Shown here: in pieces, positions 27,421-37,437 of the stretch
Numbering within the stretch: position 1 is the stretch's first letter
How the letters are laid out: each line of letters opens with the position of its first letter
NCBI GenBank assembly: GCA_963791805.1
Contig: CAWBTU010000003.1
Location: 744,001-808,000 of the forward strand
DNA from: JACMJL01 sp963791805
GTDB lineage: Bacteria; Bacillota; Clostridia; Clostridiales; Clostridiaceae
DNA: 64,000 bases
Direction: 5' to 3'
The notes under the pieces: model-generated
The model's input: the letters and a program-made list of their open reading frames with translations, nothing else
Told to the model about the DNA's origin: nothing
Databases searched by the model: none
Translations under genes and position numbers: made by a program

Positions 27421-27564
27421 TTAAGCACATTCGACAGCCTTTTCTTGAATTTCTTCATCCCAAGTCAATGGTAGACAATGAATTCCTATATCATATTTTA
27501 CAAGTGTTGCCATCAATTCTGCAACTATATTTTTAAAAGTCCATTTCTCATCATAATCACAATC
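27421..27564 (-). pseudogene. Gene relic, C-terminal fragment of unknown protein
   Basis: A short minus-strand frame without a start reads DCDYDEKWTFKNIVAELMAT and ends DEEIQEKAVECA before TAA at 27421-27423. Upstream bases contain several stops in all frames. The text looks like real protein but I cannot name the family. Together with the next relic it marks a degraded segment. Confidence 0.4.
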
Positions 27565-27646
27565 CTATAATTTTCTGGAAGTTTAGCAAGCATCCATACT
27601 TTTTTTGCCTTCTTGTAAGCTGCCAGCAGTTTCAAATTTACAACCC

Positions 27647-27883
27647 TCAAATTAGACTATCTGTAAATGCAAAGGCTTCTTTATTCTGTATTATTTTATA
27701 TAGGTCAGTAACAACACCGAGTACTATATTGTTAGTTTGAGTTGTATATTGGATTCTCATTATATTTTTTGTTTTAAAAAGATAATTAACAAACAATCTT
27801 ATACATTCTGTTCCTATTCCGTTACCTCTTGACGACTCATCAGCTATTAACAAACCTAGTTCAAGAGTAGTATTACTGCCCAT
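27647..27883 (-). pseudogene. GNAT acetyltransferase relic
   Basis: A 78-residue frame contains the acetyl-CoA loop of a GNAT enzyme: ELGLLIADESSRGNGIGTEC followed by IRLFVNYLF and MRIQYTTQTNN. The N-terminal strand region and the C-terminal end are missing, and sequence after TNN no longer resembles the family. This is an inactive remnant. Confidence 0.6.
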
Positions 27884-28061
27884 AACTTCTATAGAATTTA
27901 TTATCTACAGTAAAAATAATTAAATTGCACAATAGTTGGAATAAATTGCAATTGAATAGTTATATAAATAGAAAAAGGAACTACTATAAAATCAGTTCCT
28001 AAATCATACTAATTACTACAGTTTATTAGCCAACTAAAGATAGCATTTTCAATTCTATTTC

Positions 28062-28090
28062 TTGTATTTGTTATGTATGTTTGGTATAAA
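28062..28090 (+). promoter_or_regulatory. Probable sigma-A promoter of the six-gene operon
   Basis: TTGTAT at 28062-28067 and TATAAA at 28085-28090 are separated by 17 bases. Transcription from here would give a leader of about 270 bases before the first gene. The hexamers are near but not at consensus. Confidence 0.5.
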
Positions 28091-28330
28091 ATTGGCATAC
28101 ACTAGCTTACAGGTATTGGAAAAGGGAAGGAGGAAGAAGTACTGTAATGGATCAGTATGTTTTTTAAAATTTTGGAAAAAGGGGGTTATGAATAAATTCA
28201 TTACTAATAAAAAAGAGTACAGTCCTCTGACTAATAGGAGATTTTTTGAAAGCTGATGGCTGACGGATTCAGAGCTCATTCTTGTTGACATGGACAGCAA
28301 TGACCTGAGAATTACTTGTTAAAATCTAAA

Positions 28331-28358
28331 CCCTGTCAATAAAGGGTAGACAGAGGGG
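28331..28358 (+). promoter_or_regulatory. Leader hairpin or pseudoknot covering the first ribosome site of the operon
   Basis: CCCTGTC (28331-28337) can pair with GACA-GA-GGG (28349-28357), which takes in the Shine-Dalgarno GAGGGG of the gene at 28370. It can instead pair locally, CCCT with AGGG (28343-28346), leaving the ribosome site free. Two exclusive pairings suggest translational control; this is inferred by eye only. Confidence 0.4.
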
Positions 28359-28369
28359 ATGATAAAAAT

Positions 28370-28969
28370 ATGAATATTAAAATTACTATATTAGAAATGT
28401 ATATAAGTATGATGCCTGTAATTTTGGCTGGAATTTTAAATATGATTTGGTGCAAAAGTGATTTAGCAACTGGGTTAAAGATTCCAATGGATAACAATAT
28501 TATTTTGAGGGATGGAAAAAGGCTGTTTGGTGAGAATAAGACCTGGAAAGGTTTTTTTGGAATGATTGCTTCTGGGATAATAGCAACGACTTTTCTTGGA
28601 GCAGTATGTGGACAAAGTGTTTTTTTATCTCACCATAATTATTTATACGTAAATCATAACAATACTTTTATGTATACCTTTTGGATTGGTTTATTATGGG
28701 GAGCAGCATATGCTGTTTTTGAACTTCCCAATAGCTTTATTAAACGAAGAATGAATATTAAACCAGGAAAACATGTGGAAGGTGTTAAAGGTTTGTTTAG
28801 CGTTTTCTTTGATCAAGCAGATTCTTTAATAGGCTGTGTTTTAGTTCTTTGTATAGTATATAAAATGAGTTTAGGATTTTATATATTTTATGTACTACTT
28901 GGAGCATTTACACATATAATTGTAAACGTTTGTTTATATTCACTTAAATTAAGAAATAATAGATTTTAG
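28370..28969 (+). CDS. CDP-archaeol synthase-like (CarS family) membrane cytidylyltransferase
   Basis: A 199-residue protein with about five membrane helices. The family signature is visible: DGKRLFGENKTWKGFFGM (about 44-61, the K-T-W-(K/R)-G motif) and a C-terminal VFFDQADSLIGC (D-Q-x-D-S). In archaea CarS couples CTP to a lipid phosphate to make CDP-archaeol; bacterial relatives are poorly characterised. It heads six close-packed genes that include a CDP-alcohol phosphatidyltransferase and a UbiA enzyme, so activating a lipid phosphate is the natural role here. The substrate is unknown. Confidence 0.8.
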   Translation: MNIKITILEMYISMMPVILAGILNMIWCKSDLATGLKIPMDNNIILRDGKRLFGENKTWKGFFGMIASGIIATTFLGAVCGQSVFLSHHNYLYVNHNNTFMYTFWIGLLWGAAYAVFELPNSFIKRRMNIKPGKHVEGVKGLFSVFFDQADSLIGCVLVLCIVYKMSLGFYIFYVLLGAFTHIIVNVCLYSLKLRNNRF

Positions 28970-28977
28970 GAGAGATT

Positions 28978-31467
28978 ATGATTATTGCATTAGATGACAA
29001 AAAACAATATGACAACATTGGTGAAAAGGCTAAGTCTGTTATGCATCTTAAACGTAAAGGATTTTGCGTTCCAGATGGAATTGTATTAGACGAGGACTTT
29101 TTCGCAGACATTTTTCTAGAAAGTCCTAGGAAAGAACAATTTGAAAAATTCTTAAAAGAATTGAACATAAATAACATTCAGATTATTAGCAAAAGAATGA
29201 AGCGCATTTTAGAAGAATATGAAATACCAAATGAGAAGTGGAAAGAGATAGAAGGATTCTTAGATAAAAATAAAAAGTATGCTGTACGAAGCAGCAGTTC
29301 AAAGGAAGATCTAGGTGATTTCTCTTTTGCAGGTCAGTATGAAACATTCTTAAATGTGTATGGTTTTGAAAATATAAAAATTGCAGTGAAGAAATGTTAT
29401 CAGTCTATGTTTAGTATAGAAGTACTTCATTATCTTGTTGAAAATAATATAGAAAGAGATAATTTTAAGATATGCGTTATAATTCAGGAAATGGTAGAGG
29501 CAGAAAAAAGTGGAGTTGTATTTACCATAAACCCCATGAATGGAAACGATAGCCAAATTATTGTTGAGGTAGCAGAAGGAATAGGAGAAAATTTAGTTAG
29601 CGGAAAGGTAGTACCAAGTCGCTGTATTTATGATTGGAGGAATGAAAAGTTTATTGTTCCTATGGGCAGTAATGCATTAAATAAAGAGCAACTAAATAAT
29701 TTAATAAAAACTACACTTTCGGTTCAACGAGAATATGGATTTCCTTGTGATATTGAATTCGCTTTTATCAAGGACAAACTATATCTGCTCCAGGCCAGAC
29801 CTATAACGAATATTAGCTATTCTCATATAGAGGGTACATGGACAGATGCTAATTTTAAGGATGGCGGTGTCTCTAGCAAAGTATGCAAACCATTTATGTG
29901 GAGCCTGTATGAATATGTATGGGATGACAGCTTGGGACACTTCCTTCTGCAAACTAAGTTATGGAACAAGAGAGATACTGTGAAGCTTGGAAAAATGTTT
30001 TATGCCAGGCCTTACTGGAACTTAGGTGCGGTGAAACAAGTTATGGCAAAAGTGCCTGGATTTATAGAAAGAGATTTTGATGAGGATTTAGGCGTTACCG
30101 TAGGTTATGAGGGTAGTGGAAATGTTACAAAAATTAATATACGCACGTTATTGCCATTTATAAAGACAGTAATCTCATATAAACGTCTTGTTTCTATTAG
30201 AACAAATAATTTTGAAAACATTAAAAAGACACTTATTGATAAATATGATTATTACTTCAATAGTCTTATTGATACTAATGAAGTAGAGAATATAGAAAAG
30301 CATTGGATACAGCTTGTAAAGGATGATTATCATACAAGCGAATCTGCTTATTTTAGTCAGGTTTTTATAAATACAATATGGCAGACTTTGTTCAAAGATA
30401 AAATGAGCAAATATGTTGAAAAAGAAGAATATTTAAATTTAATAAGTGACCTTGAGAATATATCACATTTGAGACTGAAGGAATCATTAAAAATATTATG
30501 CTTAATGATAAAAGAAAAAAGTACAATTTATAATTACTGGAATGACACTTCTACAGAACAAATAAATAGTGATTATAAAAATTTTAAAGCAGGATACTAT
30601 TTTGAAGAATTGTATAAACATATGGAGGCATATGGTTATCATTCCGATGGAGAATTAGATGTATCTTATCCATGCTATTTTGAAGATATTACTTCAGTTA
30701 TTAAAATAATAAAACAAATGTTAAATTCAGAAGAGGAAAAAATATCTTATTCTTATGAAGATTCTTTAATAAGCCTGAAGAAAAGATATGGAAAAATAAA
30801 ATATAAACATTTAAAAAAAGATATAGAGTATATGAGAAAACTTTTATGGTGGAGAGAAGAATTGAAAGATATTTCTACCAGATATTATTTCTTGATACGA
30901 ATGTATACTTTGAAGCTTGCTGATAAATATGTAAATATGGGGATTTTAAAGAATAGTGAAGATATATGGTTTCTTAAGATAAAAGATATATTTGATTTTA
31001 TGGAAAATAAGATACAGGTTGAGGATTTAAGAGATATAGCAGAAAGAAATAGAAATTACTATATTTCCTTTAGAAATTTTTCTAATCCTGATGAACTTGG
31101 AATAAAGAAAAAAAGCGTAGTAAAAGAGAGAGAATCTGATTGCAAAAGAATGCAGGGAGTTGGAAGTAGCTTTGGAGAAGTTACGGCTACAGCAAGGGTG
31201 ATTATGTCTGTAGAAGATATGGACAAGATTAATACAGGTGATATTCTCGTAACAAAATTCACGGATACTGGATGGACTAGCAGATTTTCAAGTCTACGAG
31301 GACTAATTACAGAACATGGCGGAATTCTATGTCACGCATCTATTGTAGCTAGGGAGTATAAAATACCATGTATTGTTTCTGCTAAAAATGTTACTAAATC
31401 TATTAAGGATGGAAGTACAATCTATATGAATGGAGAAACAGGTGAAATAGAATGGGTTTCAGATTAA
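28978..31467 (+). CDS. PEP synthase/rifampin phosphotransferase-like dikinase
   Basis: An 829-residue soluble protein with three parts. The N-terminal ATP-grasp domain (about 1-280) has KYAVRSSSSKEDLGDFSFAG, EKSGVVFTINP, EVAEGIGENLVSGKVVPSR and LYLLQARPI. A middle domain (about 285-720) is unlike PpsA and starts GTWTDANFKDGG. The C-terminal swivelling histidine domain has TEHGGILCHASIVAREYKIP with phospho-His near 786. The layout equals rifampin phosphotransferase, which moves the beta-phosphate of ATP to an alcohol. AGGAG and an 8-bp gap tie it to the previous gene. Its acceptor is unknown; a lipid or prenol alcohol fits the operon but is inference. Confidence 0.85.
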   Translation: MIIALDDKKQYDNIGEKAKSVMHLKRKGFCVPDGIVLDEDFFADIFLESPRKEQFEKFLKELNINNIQIISKRMKRILEEYEIPNEKWKEIEGFLDKNKKYAVRSSSSKEDLGDFSFAGQYETFLNVYGFENIKIAVKKCYQSMFSIEVLHYLVENNIERDNFKICVIIQEMVEAEKSGVVFTINPMNGNDSQIIVEVAEGIGENLVSGKVVPSRCIYDWRNEKFIVPMGSNALNKEQLNNLIKTTLSVQREYGFPCDIEFAFIKDKLYLLQARPITNISYSHIEGTWTDANFKDGGVSSKVCKPFMWSLYEYVWDDSLGHFLLQTKLWNKRDTVKLGKMFYARPYWNLGAVKQVMAKVPGFIERDFDEDLGVTVGYEGSGNVTKINIRTLLPFIKTVISYKRLVSIRTNNFENIKKTLIDKYDYYFNSLIDTNEVENIEKHWIQLVKDDYHTSESAYFSQVFINTIWQTLFKDKMSKYVEKEEYLNLISDLENISHLRLKESLKILCLMIKEKSTIYNYWNDTSTEQINSDYKNFKAGYYFEELYKHMEAYGYHSDGELDVSYPCYFEDITSVIKIIKQMLNSEEEKISYSYEDSLISLKKRYGKIKYKHLKKDIEYMRKLLWWREELKDISTRYYFLIRMYTLKLADKYVNMGILKNSEDIWFLKIKDIFDFMENKIQVEDLRDIAERNRNYYISFRNFSNPDELGIKKKSVVKERESDCKRMQGVGSSFGEVTATARVIMSVEDMDKINTGDILVTKFTDTGWTSRFSSLRGLITEHGGILCHASIVAREYKIPCIVSAKNVTKSIKDGSTIYMNGETGEIEWVSD

Positions 31468-32087
31468 GTGATATGTTTATTGGTAAATACAATAAATCAG
31501 TTATTTTAACTTATATTGGGGTGGCAATTTCTGCAGTTGGAATGATATATGCATTTGATGGAAAGAATTTTTATGCACTTTCGTGCTTAGTAGTTGCTGG
31601 CATTTGTGATTTATTTGATGGAAAGATAGCAAGAATGTGCAAAAGAAATGATGAGGAAAAAAGTTTTGGAGTTGAGATAGATTCCTTAGCAGATATTTTT
31701 AATTTTATTGTATTTCCGATTATTATTTTCATAGGACTTGGATTAAATTCCTGGATGGACAGTTGCCTATATATTTTTTATGCATTAGCAGGGATCATAC
31801 GTTTAGCATATTTCAATATACATGCACTGAAAGATAATAAAGATGTTCCTGTGAACTTTTATCAGGGACTTCCAGTAACTTACGCTGCGCTTATCCTGCC
31901 TGTAGTTTTTTTATTTTCATATTTCCTTCAGGATGAATATTTCTTTATATTATATAGAAGTATTATGTTTATTGTTGGTGTTTTGTTTATATTAAATATC
32001 AAAATTCATAAACCAAAAGGCAAGGAATACATTTTTCTTAGTGTGCTTGCAGTAGTTTTATTATGCGTACTTTTGAAAGGCTTTTAA
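31452..32087 (+). CDS. CDP-alcohol phosphatidyltransferase (PssA-like)
   Basis: A 211-residue membrane enzyme that swaps CMP of a CDP-lipid for an alcohol such as serine. The signature DxxDGxxAR...GxxxDxxxD is complete in CDLFDGKIARMCKR and SFGVEIDSLADIF, with 11 rather than the usual 8 residues in the middle, as in some clostridial phosphatidylserine synthases. The start overlaps the dikinase end by 16 bases; a second ATG seven codons in is also possible. Head group cannot be told. It follows a CDP-lipid-forming enzyme in the same operon, which strengthens both calls. Confidence 0.87.
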   Translation: MGFRLSDMFIGKYNKSVILTYIGVAISAVGMIYAFDGKNFYALSCLVVAGICDLFDGKIARMCKRNDEEKSFGVEIDSLADIFNFIVFPIIIFIGLGLNSWMDSCLYIFYALAGIIRLAYFNIHALKDNKDVPVNFYQGLPVTYAALILPVVFLFSYFLQDEYFFILYRSIMFIVGVLFILNIKIHKPKGKEYIFLSVLAVVLLCVLLKGF

Positions 32088-32132
32088 AAGTTAGAAGAAA
32101 AATAATAAATTTGTTGTAGATGGGGGACAAGT

Positions 32133-33032
32133 ATGATTAAAAGATTAAATATCTATTTTGATGAAATGTATCCAATTATACCTAGATTATTTTTAGGAAT
32201 AATAATTTTTTCAGATATTTATTTTATTATGCTTATGAATCATGGAGTTACAGATTTTCATATATCAGCAAGTGAATTTGTAGGTAGTTTTACGATTTTT
32301 AGCTTTCTTCTTCTTATAAGAATTGCAGATGATTTTAAAGATTATGAATCAGACAGTAGGCTTTTTCCAGAAAGGGCACTGCCTTCAGGAAGAGTAAAAA
32401 AGAAAGATTTAGCTATTTTTTTGACTATTTTAACTGTTGTAACTGTAGTTTTAAATGTTACATTTATGAACAATATCCCATATTTTTTCTTTTTATATTT
32501 TTATGGATCATTAATGTCTGTGTGGTTCTTTCAAAAAAACAGAATACAAAAAAGTCTGCCGTTAGCTTTAGTAACACACAATCCAGTGCAGATGATTATA
32601 AATATTTATGTTATCTCATTTGCATGTATTCAATATAATATTGGATTTTTTAATTTTATAAACTTCCTAATTTTATTCACACTGTATTTTCCAGCTTTAC
32701 TTTGGGAAGTATCTAGAAAAATCAGAGCACCAAAAGATGAAACAGAATACGTAACCTACTCAAAAATATTTGGATACAAAAAAGCAACATATTTTGTAAT
32801 GATAATTATATTTATAGATATTGTAACAAATTTTCTACTGATATATAAATTAAACGTTCTAGCACTAATTCCACTTTCTATTAATGTATTGTGGATAACG
32901 TGGAAATTGTTAGAGTTTGCTAAAGACCCAACTAAGTTTAAACTTGTGGTCAAGGTAGAAAGGTATATTTATATTACTATGAGTACAATGGCATTAGTAG
33001 TTATGAGTTATTTATTGGTTGGACGCATATGA
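32133..33032 (+). CDS. UbiA-family prenyltransferase
   Basis: A 299-residue protein with about eight or nine membrane helices. The first aspartate motif of the family is RIADDFKDYESDSRLFPERA (about 65-84) and the second region is WEVSRKIRAPKDETEYVTYS (about 190-209), in the places where UbiA enzymes hold Mg-prenyl diphosphate. UbiA members attach prenyl chains to quinones, haem, or, in archaea, glycerol phosphate (DGGGP synthase). RBS GGGGGA precedes it. The neighbours favour a lipid acceptor, but this is inference. Confidence 0.85.
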   Translation: MIKRLNIYFDEMYPIIPRLFLGIIIFSDIYFIMLMNHGVTDFHISASEFVGSFTIFSFLLLIRIADDFKDYESDSRLFPERALPSGRVKKKDLAIFLTILTVVTVVLNVTFMNNIPYFFFLYFYGSLMSVWFFQKNRIQKSLPLALVTHNPVQMIINIYVISFACIQYNIGFFNFINFLILFTLYFPALLWEVSRKIRAPKDETEYVTYSKIFGYKKATYFVMIIIFIDIVTNFLLIYKLNVLALIPLSINVLWITWKLLEFAKDPTKFKLVVKVERYIYITMSTMALVVMSYLLVGRI

Positions 33033-35448
33033 TAAATATAGTTAATAAAGATAATTATAAGAAATATAATGTTGGAACTAAAGCAGAAAATTTATTTAGG
33101 ATGCAAGAAGAGAATATGAAGGTTCCAGAATTAGTCTGTATTCAAGGAAGTACTATAGAAAAGGAAGAAGATATTAACAGTGAAATTATTGATGAGATTT
33201 TATCATGTTTTCTACAAGATGAGGTTGCCTTTGCAGTTCGTTCCTCTTCTAATATGGAGGATGGGAAAAAGATATCATTTGCAGGACAGTTTGATACATA
33301 TTTAAATGTAACAAAAGAAAAGCTTAGAGAAGCTATTTTTAAATGCATTAATTCTCTTAAAAATAGTAGTGCAAAAGAGTACTGCAAATATAATCATATT
33401 GAACACGAAAAGCTTCAGATGAATGTAATTGTTGAAAAGATGATTAATCCTGAGGTATCAGGTATTTTGTTCAGTGCAAATCCTCAAGGTATATTAAATG
33501 AAAGTGTAATTGTTGTAGGTGAGGGTCTTGGAGAGAATGTAGTAAATGACTTAGTTCCTACAACATCATATTATTACAATTTGACAGATGATCTATATTA
33601 CTATGAAAGTCAGGAGAATGCAAAAGTAATAGATGATGAATTAGTGCACAAGATAATTGAATTAGCTGCAGAGGTTAAGAAAACCTTTGGTGAATATATT
33701 GATATGGAATTTGGAATTATTAATAAGGAGCTTCATATATTGCAGGTTAGAAATATTACAACTCTGGAGGATAAACATCCATTAATTTTAGATAATAGTA
33801 ATATTGTAGAGAGCTATCCAGGCATAAGCCTTCCACTTACAGCATCTTTTGTACAGGTAGCTTATAGTGGAGTTTTTAAAGGACTTGCTAAAAGGTGTCT
33901 AAAAGATGAAAAGGTTTTAGAAAGTTACAATGATGTATTTAACAATATGGTGGCAAGTGTAAATGGAAGGATGTATTATCAGATAAATAACTGGTATACA
34001 GCAATTAAATTTTTTCCCTTTAGTAAAAAAATTATTCCTGTTTGGCAAGAAATGCTTGGTGTAAAGCAAAAATCTTATGAAGAAGATAAAAATCCACTTA
34101 CTTTTTGGCAGAGGATTTATATTTATAAGAACTTTGTTTATGAAGCCTTTCATGTTCAAGCTGCAATGAAAAAATTAAATGAAGATTTCATAGCGGTACA
34201 AAAGCATTTTGATTCCATATATAATGAAAATCTTTCGAATAAAGAGCTAATTACTTTATTTGAAGATATTAAAAGAAGAATTTTGGAAAACTGGGATATT
34301 ACATTATTAAATGATATGTATGCTTTTCTATTTACAGGTCTTTTGAAAAATAATTTAAAGAGAAGAAAGATTGCAGATTATGAAAAGAAGACAAATGATT
34401 ATATTTCAGGAATTACAAACATTGAAAGTTTAAAACCAATTTCTACACTTATGAAACTTACAGAAAAGGCTATAGAACTTGAAATTCTTAAAGATTTAGA
34501 AAATATTAAGAGTGATGAAGAAGCTGTAGATTTTCTATGTAAGCTTAAGATAAATAGCGAGGCTACAGCAAAGTTTGCAAGTGATTTTTGGAATTATATA
34601 CAAAGGTATGGCGATAGAGCTTTAGAAGAATTAAAAATGGAAAGTGAAACTTATCGTTCAAATCCAATTTTACTTATGAAACAGATTGTAGAATACGGAA
34701 AAGACATAGAAAAATTTAATAGTATGAGAGAATCACTTACAAAAGAGAAAATTACAAAACAAATACCAAAGGAATCTTTTTTGCAAAGAAAGCAAGGGCA
34801 GGAATTGAAAATAGAGAAACTTCTCGTATGAATAGAAGCCGAGTCTATGGAATGGTAAGAGCTATTTTTTTAACCTTTGGCTCTAATTTTGTAAAGGAAG
34901 GAATTCTTCAGCAAAAGGAAGATATTTTTTATCTTACAATAGATGAAATTTTCAGTATTTCAAAAACTGGACAAGGAGATATTTTATCCATTATTAATCA
35001 AAGAAAAGCAGATTATTTGTATTATAAGGAATTACCTGATTATTCAAGGATTATTTTTGAAAAAGATATTGTTCAAAAGAAAGGAATTTGCCCACAATAC
35101 TCAAAAACTGATAGAAAAGACACTGAAATGTTTGGCATTCCTTGTTCAAGTGGATGCGTTATAGGTGAAGCTGTAGTTGTTAAAGCACCGGAAGATATGA
35201 AAAATATTAAAGACAAAATACTTATAACTAAAATGACAGACCCAGGTTGGGTGTTTTTATTAAATGAAGCAAAAGGAATTGTATCAGAAAAAGGGTCTCT
35301 TTTATCTCATACAGCAATAATCTCACGGGAACTTGGAATACCTGCTGTAGTGGGAGTATCTAAAGTCACAGAAACTATAAGGACTGGAGATATAATATCT
35401 TTAGATGGCGCTACTGGAAAAATAGAGATTGTGAAGGTGAAGAAATAA
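33029..35448 (+). pseudogene. Second PEP synthase-like dikinase (frameshifted; about 806 aa if corrected)
   Basis: A paralogue of the protein at 28978. The ATP-grasp part has VAFAVRSSSNMEDGKKISFA, NPEVSGILFSANPQG, GEGLGENVVNDLVPTTS and LHILQVRNI. The C-terminal domain has MTDPGWVFLLNEAKG and EKGSLLSHTAIISRELGIPA with the phospho-His. The frame breaks at a T6 run (34777-34782): the first part ends at 34831, and one added T restores SFFAKKARAGIENRETSRMN and the rest to 35448. The ATG at 33029 overlaps the UbiA stop. A start at 34828 for the second half is therefore an artefact. Substrate is unknown. Confidence 0.82.
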
Positions 35449-36520
35449 TGAAAATCATCAAATTTGAAAAGGAAGAGTCATATATAAAAGATTTTATACA
35501 GTTTCCAAAGCAGCTGTATGATAAGAAAACACTAATGCAAAATGAAGAAGAAGAAAAATCACTTCTACTAGAAACACACCAGTTGAGTAAATATTTTAAG
35601 CTTGATAAATTCCTTGTTTACAAAGAAGATAAAGTAGTTGGAAGATTTATAATAACAACATATGAAAATGATGATACAGCTTATGCAGGTTTTTTGAATG
35701 TATAAATGAAAAAGCTGTTTCAGATATTATATTTAACAAAATAAGGGAGTTTTCTAAAGAGAGAGGCTATAAAAAAATCATAGGGCCAGTGGATGCAAGT
35801 TTCTGGATTAAATACAGATTAAAAATTAACAATTTTGACAAACCACCATATACAGCAGAACCTTATAATAAGGATTATTATTATAATATGTTTTTAGACA
35901 ATGAATTTACTCTGGTTAAACGTTATGTTTCGAACAGATTTAAGCGTTTTCCAATAATTGATAGTAAAAAAAAGGAGTATAAAAAAAGGTATAAGCAATT
36001 TATTGAAAAAGAGTATACCTTTAAAAACCTAAATAAAAAGACCTTTGATAAAAGCTTCAGAGAAATATACCATATGATTATAACACTGTACAGTGACTTT
36101 CCAGTTTATAAGTATATAGAAGAAGATGACTTTTTAAAGCAGTTTTCATCTTTCAGGTATATCGTGGATTATTCTTTTATTAAACTTGTCTATAAAAATG
36201 AAAAGCTTGCAGGGTTTCTAATCGGAATACCAGATTATAGTAATATGCTCTATAAAAAGCTTAGAACCATTGACTACATAAAAATATTCTGGAAAAAAAC
36301 TGTTAGAAGCAGTAATTATGTATTGTTGTATATGGGAGCAGACAAAGAGCATTCAGGACTTGCAAGAGCAATGACCTATGCAATAATACAAAACCTTAAA
36401 AGAAGGCAGTCAACTTCAATTGGAGCATTAATAAAGGATACTAATAGTAATATAAATCATTGTGCGGAAGATACAAGTTTTAAGTACGAATATGTACTAT
36501 TAGAATACAAAATAGGGTGA
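35448..36520 (+). pseudogene. GNAT-like N-acyltransferase, YghO type (frameshifted; about 357 aa if corrected)
   Basis: A predicted soluble acyltransferase. Marks of the YghO-like group are IIGPVDASFWIKYRLKINNF, the PPYTAEPYNKDYYYNMF stretch, and a second half with SFIKLVYKNEKLAGFLIGIP and LLYMGADKEHSGLARAMTY, like an acyl-CoA loop. The frame breaks at T6 35690-35695; one added T gives GFFECINEKAVSDIIFNKI and joins both parts. Its start overlaps the dikinase stop by one base (TAATG). It is the last gene of the operon and may acylate the lipid product or its head group. Confidence 0.75.
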
Positions 36521-36546
36521 CTGCAACCTGTCGAAAAATGAAATAG

Positions 36547-36591
36547 AAGTACCTTTGAGATATAAATTCAGATATTTCAAAGGTACTTTTT
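36547..36591 (+). terminator. Operon terminator
   Basis: AAGTACCTTTGA (36547-36558) pairs with TCAAAGGTACTT (36577-36588) and is followed by more T. It ends the six-gene unit. Confidence 0.85.
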
Positions 36592-36720
36592 ATATTATTA
36601 TAGTAAATCTAAAAGTAATGATATTTTGCTATGATACAGATAATATGACTGTTGAAGAGCACAGCCAATTCTTTATATCTTGTTTGCAAATCTACAACTA
36701 CGAGGTGATAAATGTGTTAT

Positions 36721-37437
36721 CTATAACAATAAAGCAGCTGATTTATTTAAAAACATTTTAATTTCTGATGAATCAAGGGATTGTTCCCCAATAAGTGAAT
36801 GCTTGATATTTTTGCTTTTGTTTGTGTGAAAATCTGAACCTGCGGTATAGAAGGAAAAGCGTGTTGAGGCTATGTTAATAAAATAAGATGTATCTGTATT
36901 GCTAGTGCTGCTGTATTTTGCTTCTATTCCATCGAAGGGAATACTTAGAATTTCATTTAGAATTTTTTTGTTTATGCGCATGGGATGTGCTAATACTACG
37001 GATGCACCGAAGGTTTTTAGTAGATACAAACCTTCATAAACAGAAAGATAGTCTCCACAAGATTCATTTGATGTTTTAATTGGAATTTCAGTAGTCACAA
37101 AAGTTCTTAAGATACTTCTTGCTTTATTAATTTTGTGCACCTTTATAAGCTTAATTAATTCTTCAAAAGTGCTGTCAGTATAAAGTATATTCTTAAAATA
37201 TCCTAATAGATGAATACGATTATTGTGAAACCTTGTTGATAATTCAATTGCGGGAATTACAGATACACCATACAGCATACCTGTCTCTGCAGCCTCTTTT
37301 ATTCCATTCGTTGTATTGTGGTCAGTAATTGCTATAATGTCAATTCCACTTTCTTTTGCTGCAATAATTATCTGTTTAGGGCTCAAGTCGCCATCAGAAG
37401 CAGTAGAGTGAATATGAAAATCTCCTTTAGTATACAT
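36721..37437 (-). CDS. PHP-domain metal-dependent phosphoesterase
   Basis: A 238-residue enzyme of the PHP superfamily. The N-terminal metal motif is GDFHIHSTASDGDLSP, followed by DIIAITDHNTTNG (DH) and, later, LAHPMRINK and AGSDFHTNKS, which are the usual PHP ligands. Such stand-alone PHP proteins hydrolyse phosphodiesters (for example RNase AM or pAp-type activity). I start at the Met before YTKGDFHIHS because AGGTG lies six bases upstream. It is convergent with the lipid-type operon and probably separate from it. Confidence 0.85.
   Translation of the reverse strand: MYTKGDFHIHSTASDGDLSPKQIIIAAKESGIDIIAITDHNTTNGIKEAAETGMLYGVSVIPAIELSTRFHNNRIHLLGYFKNILYTDSTFEELIKLIKVHKINKARSILRTFVTTEIPIKTSNESCGDYLSVYEGLYLLKTFGASVVLAHPMRINKKILNEILSIPFDGIEAKYSSTSNTDTSYFINIASTRFSFYTAGSDFHTNKSKNIKHSLIGEQSLDSSEIKMFLNKSAALLL

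Larger units (their letters stand above)
27884..28369. other. Gene-free leader region upstream of the lipid-type operon
   Basis: About 490 bases without a convincing gene. It holds a stem AGGAACT / AGTTCCT (27977-28000) with a T run on the minus strand, a promoter at 28062-28090, and then a leader of about 270 bases ending in a hairpin over the ribosome site of the gene at 28370. A 22-codon frame near 28188 (MNKFITNKKEYS...) has a G-rich upstream site but nothing else in its favour. Confidence 0.5.

Noticed and set aside
28062..28256. 64-aa plus-strand frame ahead of the lipid-type operon
   Set aside because: It starts within the proposed promoter and has an unnatural composition with no recognisable motif.
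34828..35448. Separate 206-aa PEP-utilising protein gene
   Set aside because: It is the C-terminal part of the dikinase at 33029 after a T-run frameshift; the overlap at its Met is a coincidence.
36555..36761. 68-aa plus-strand frame after the lipid-type operon
   Set aside because: It begins inside the operon terminator and its text is low-complexity; no ribosome site.
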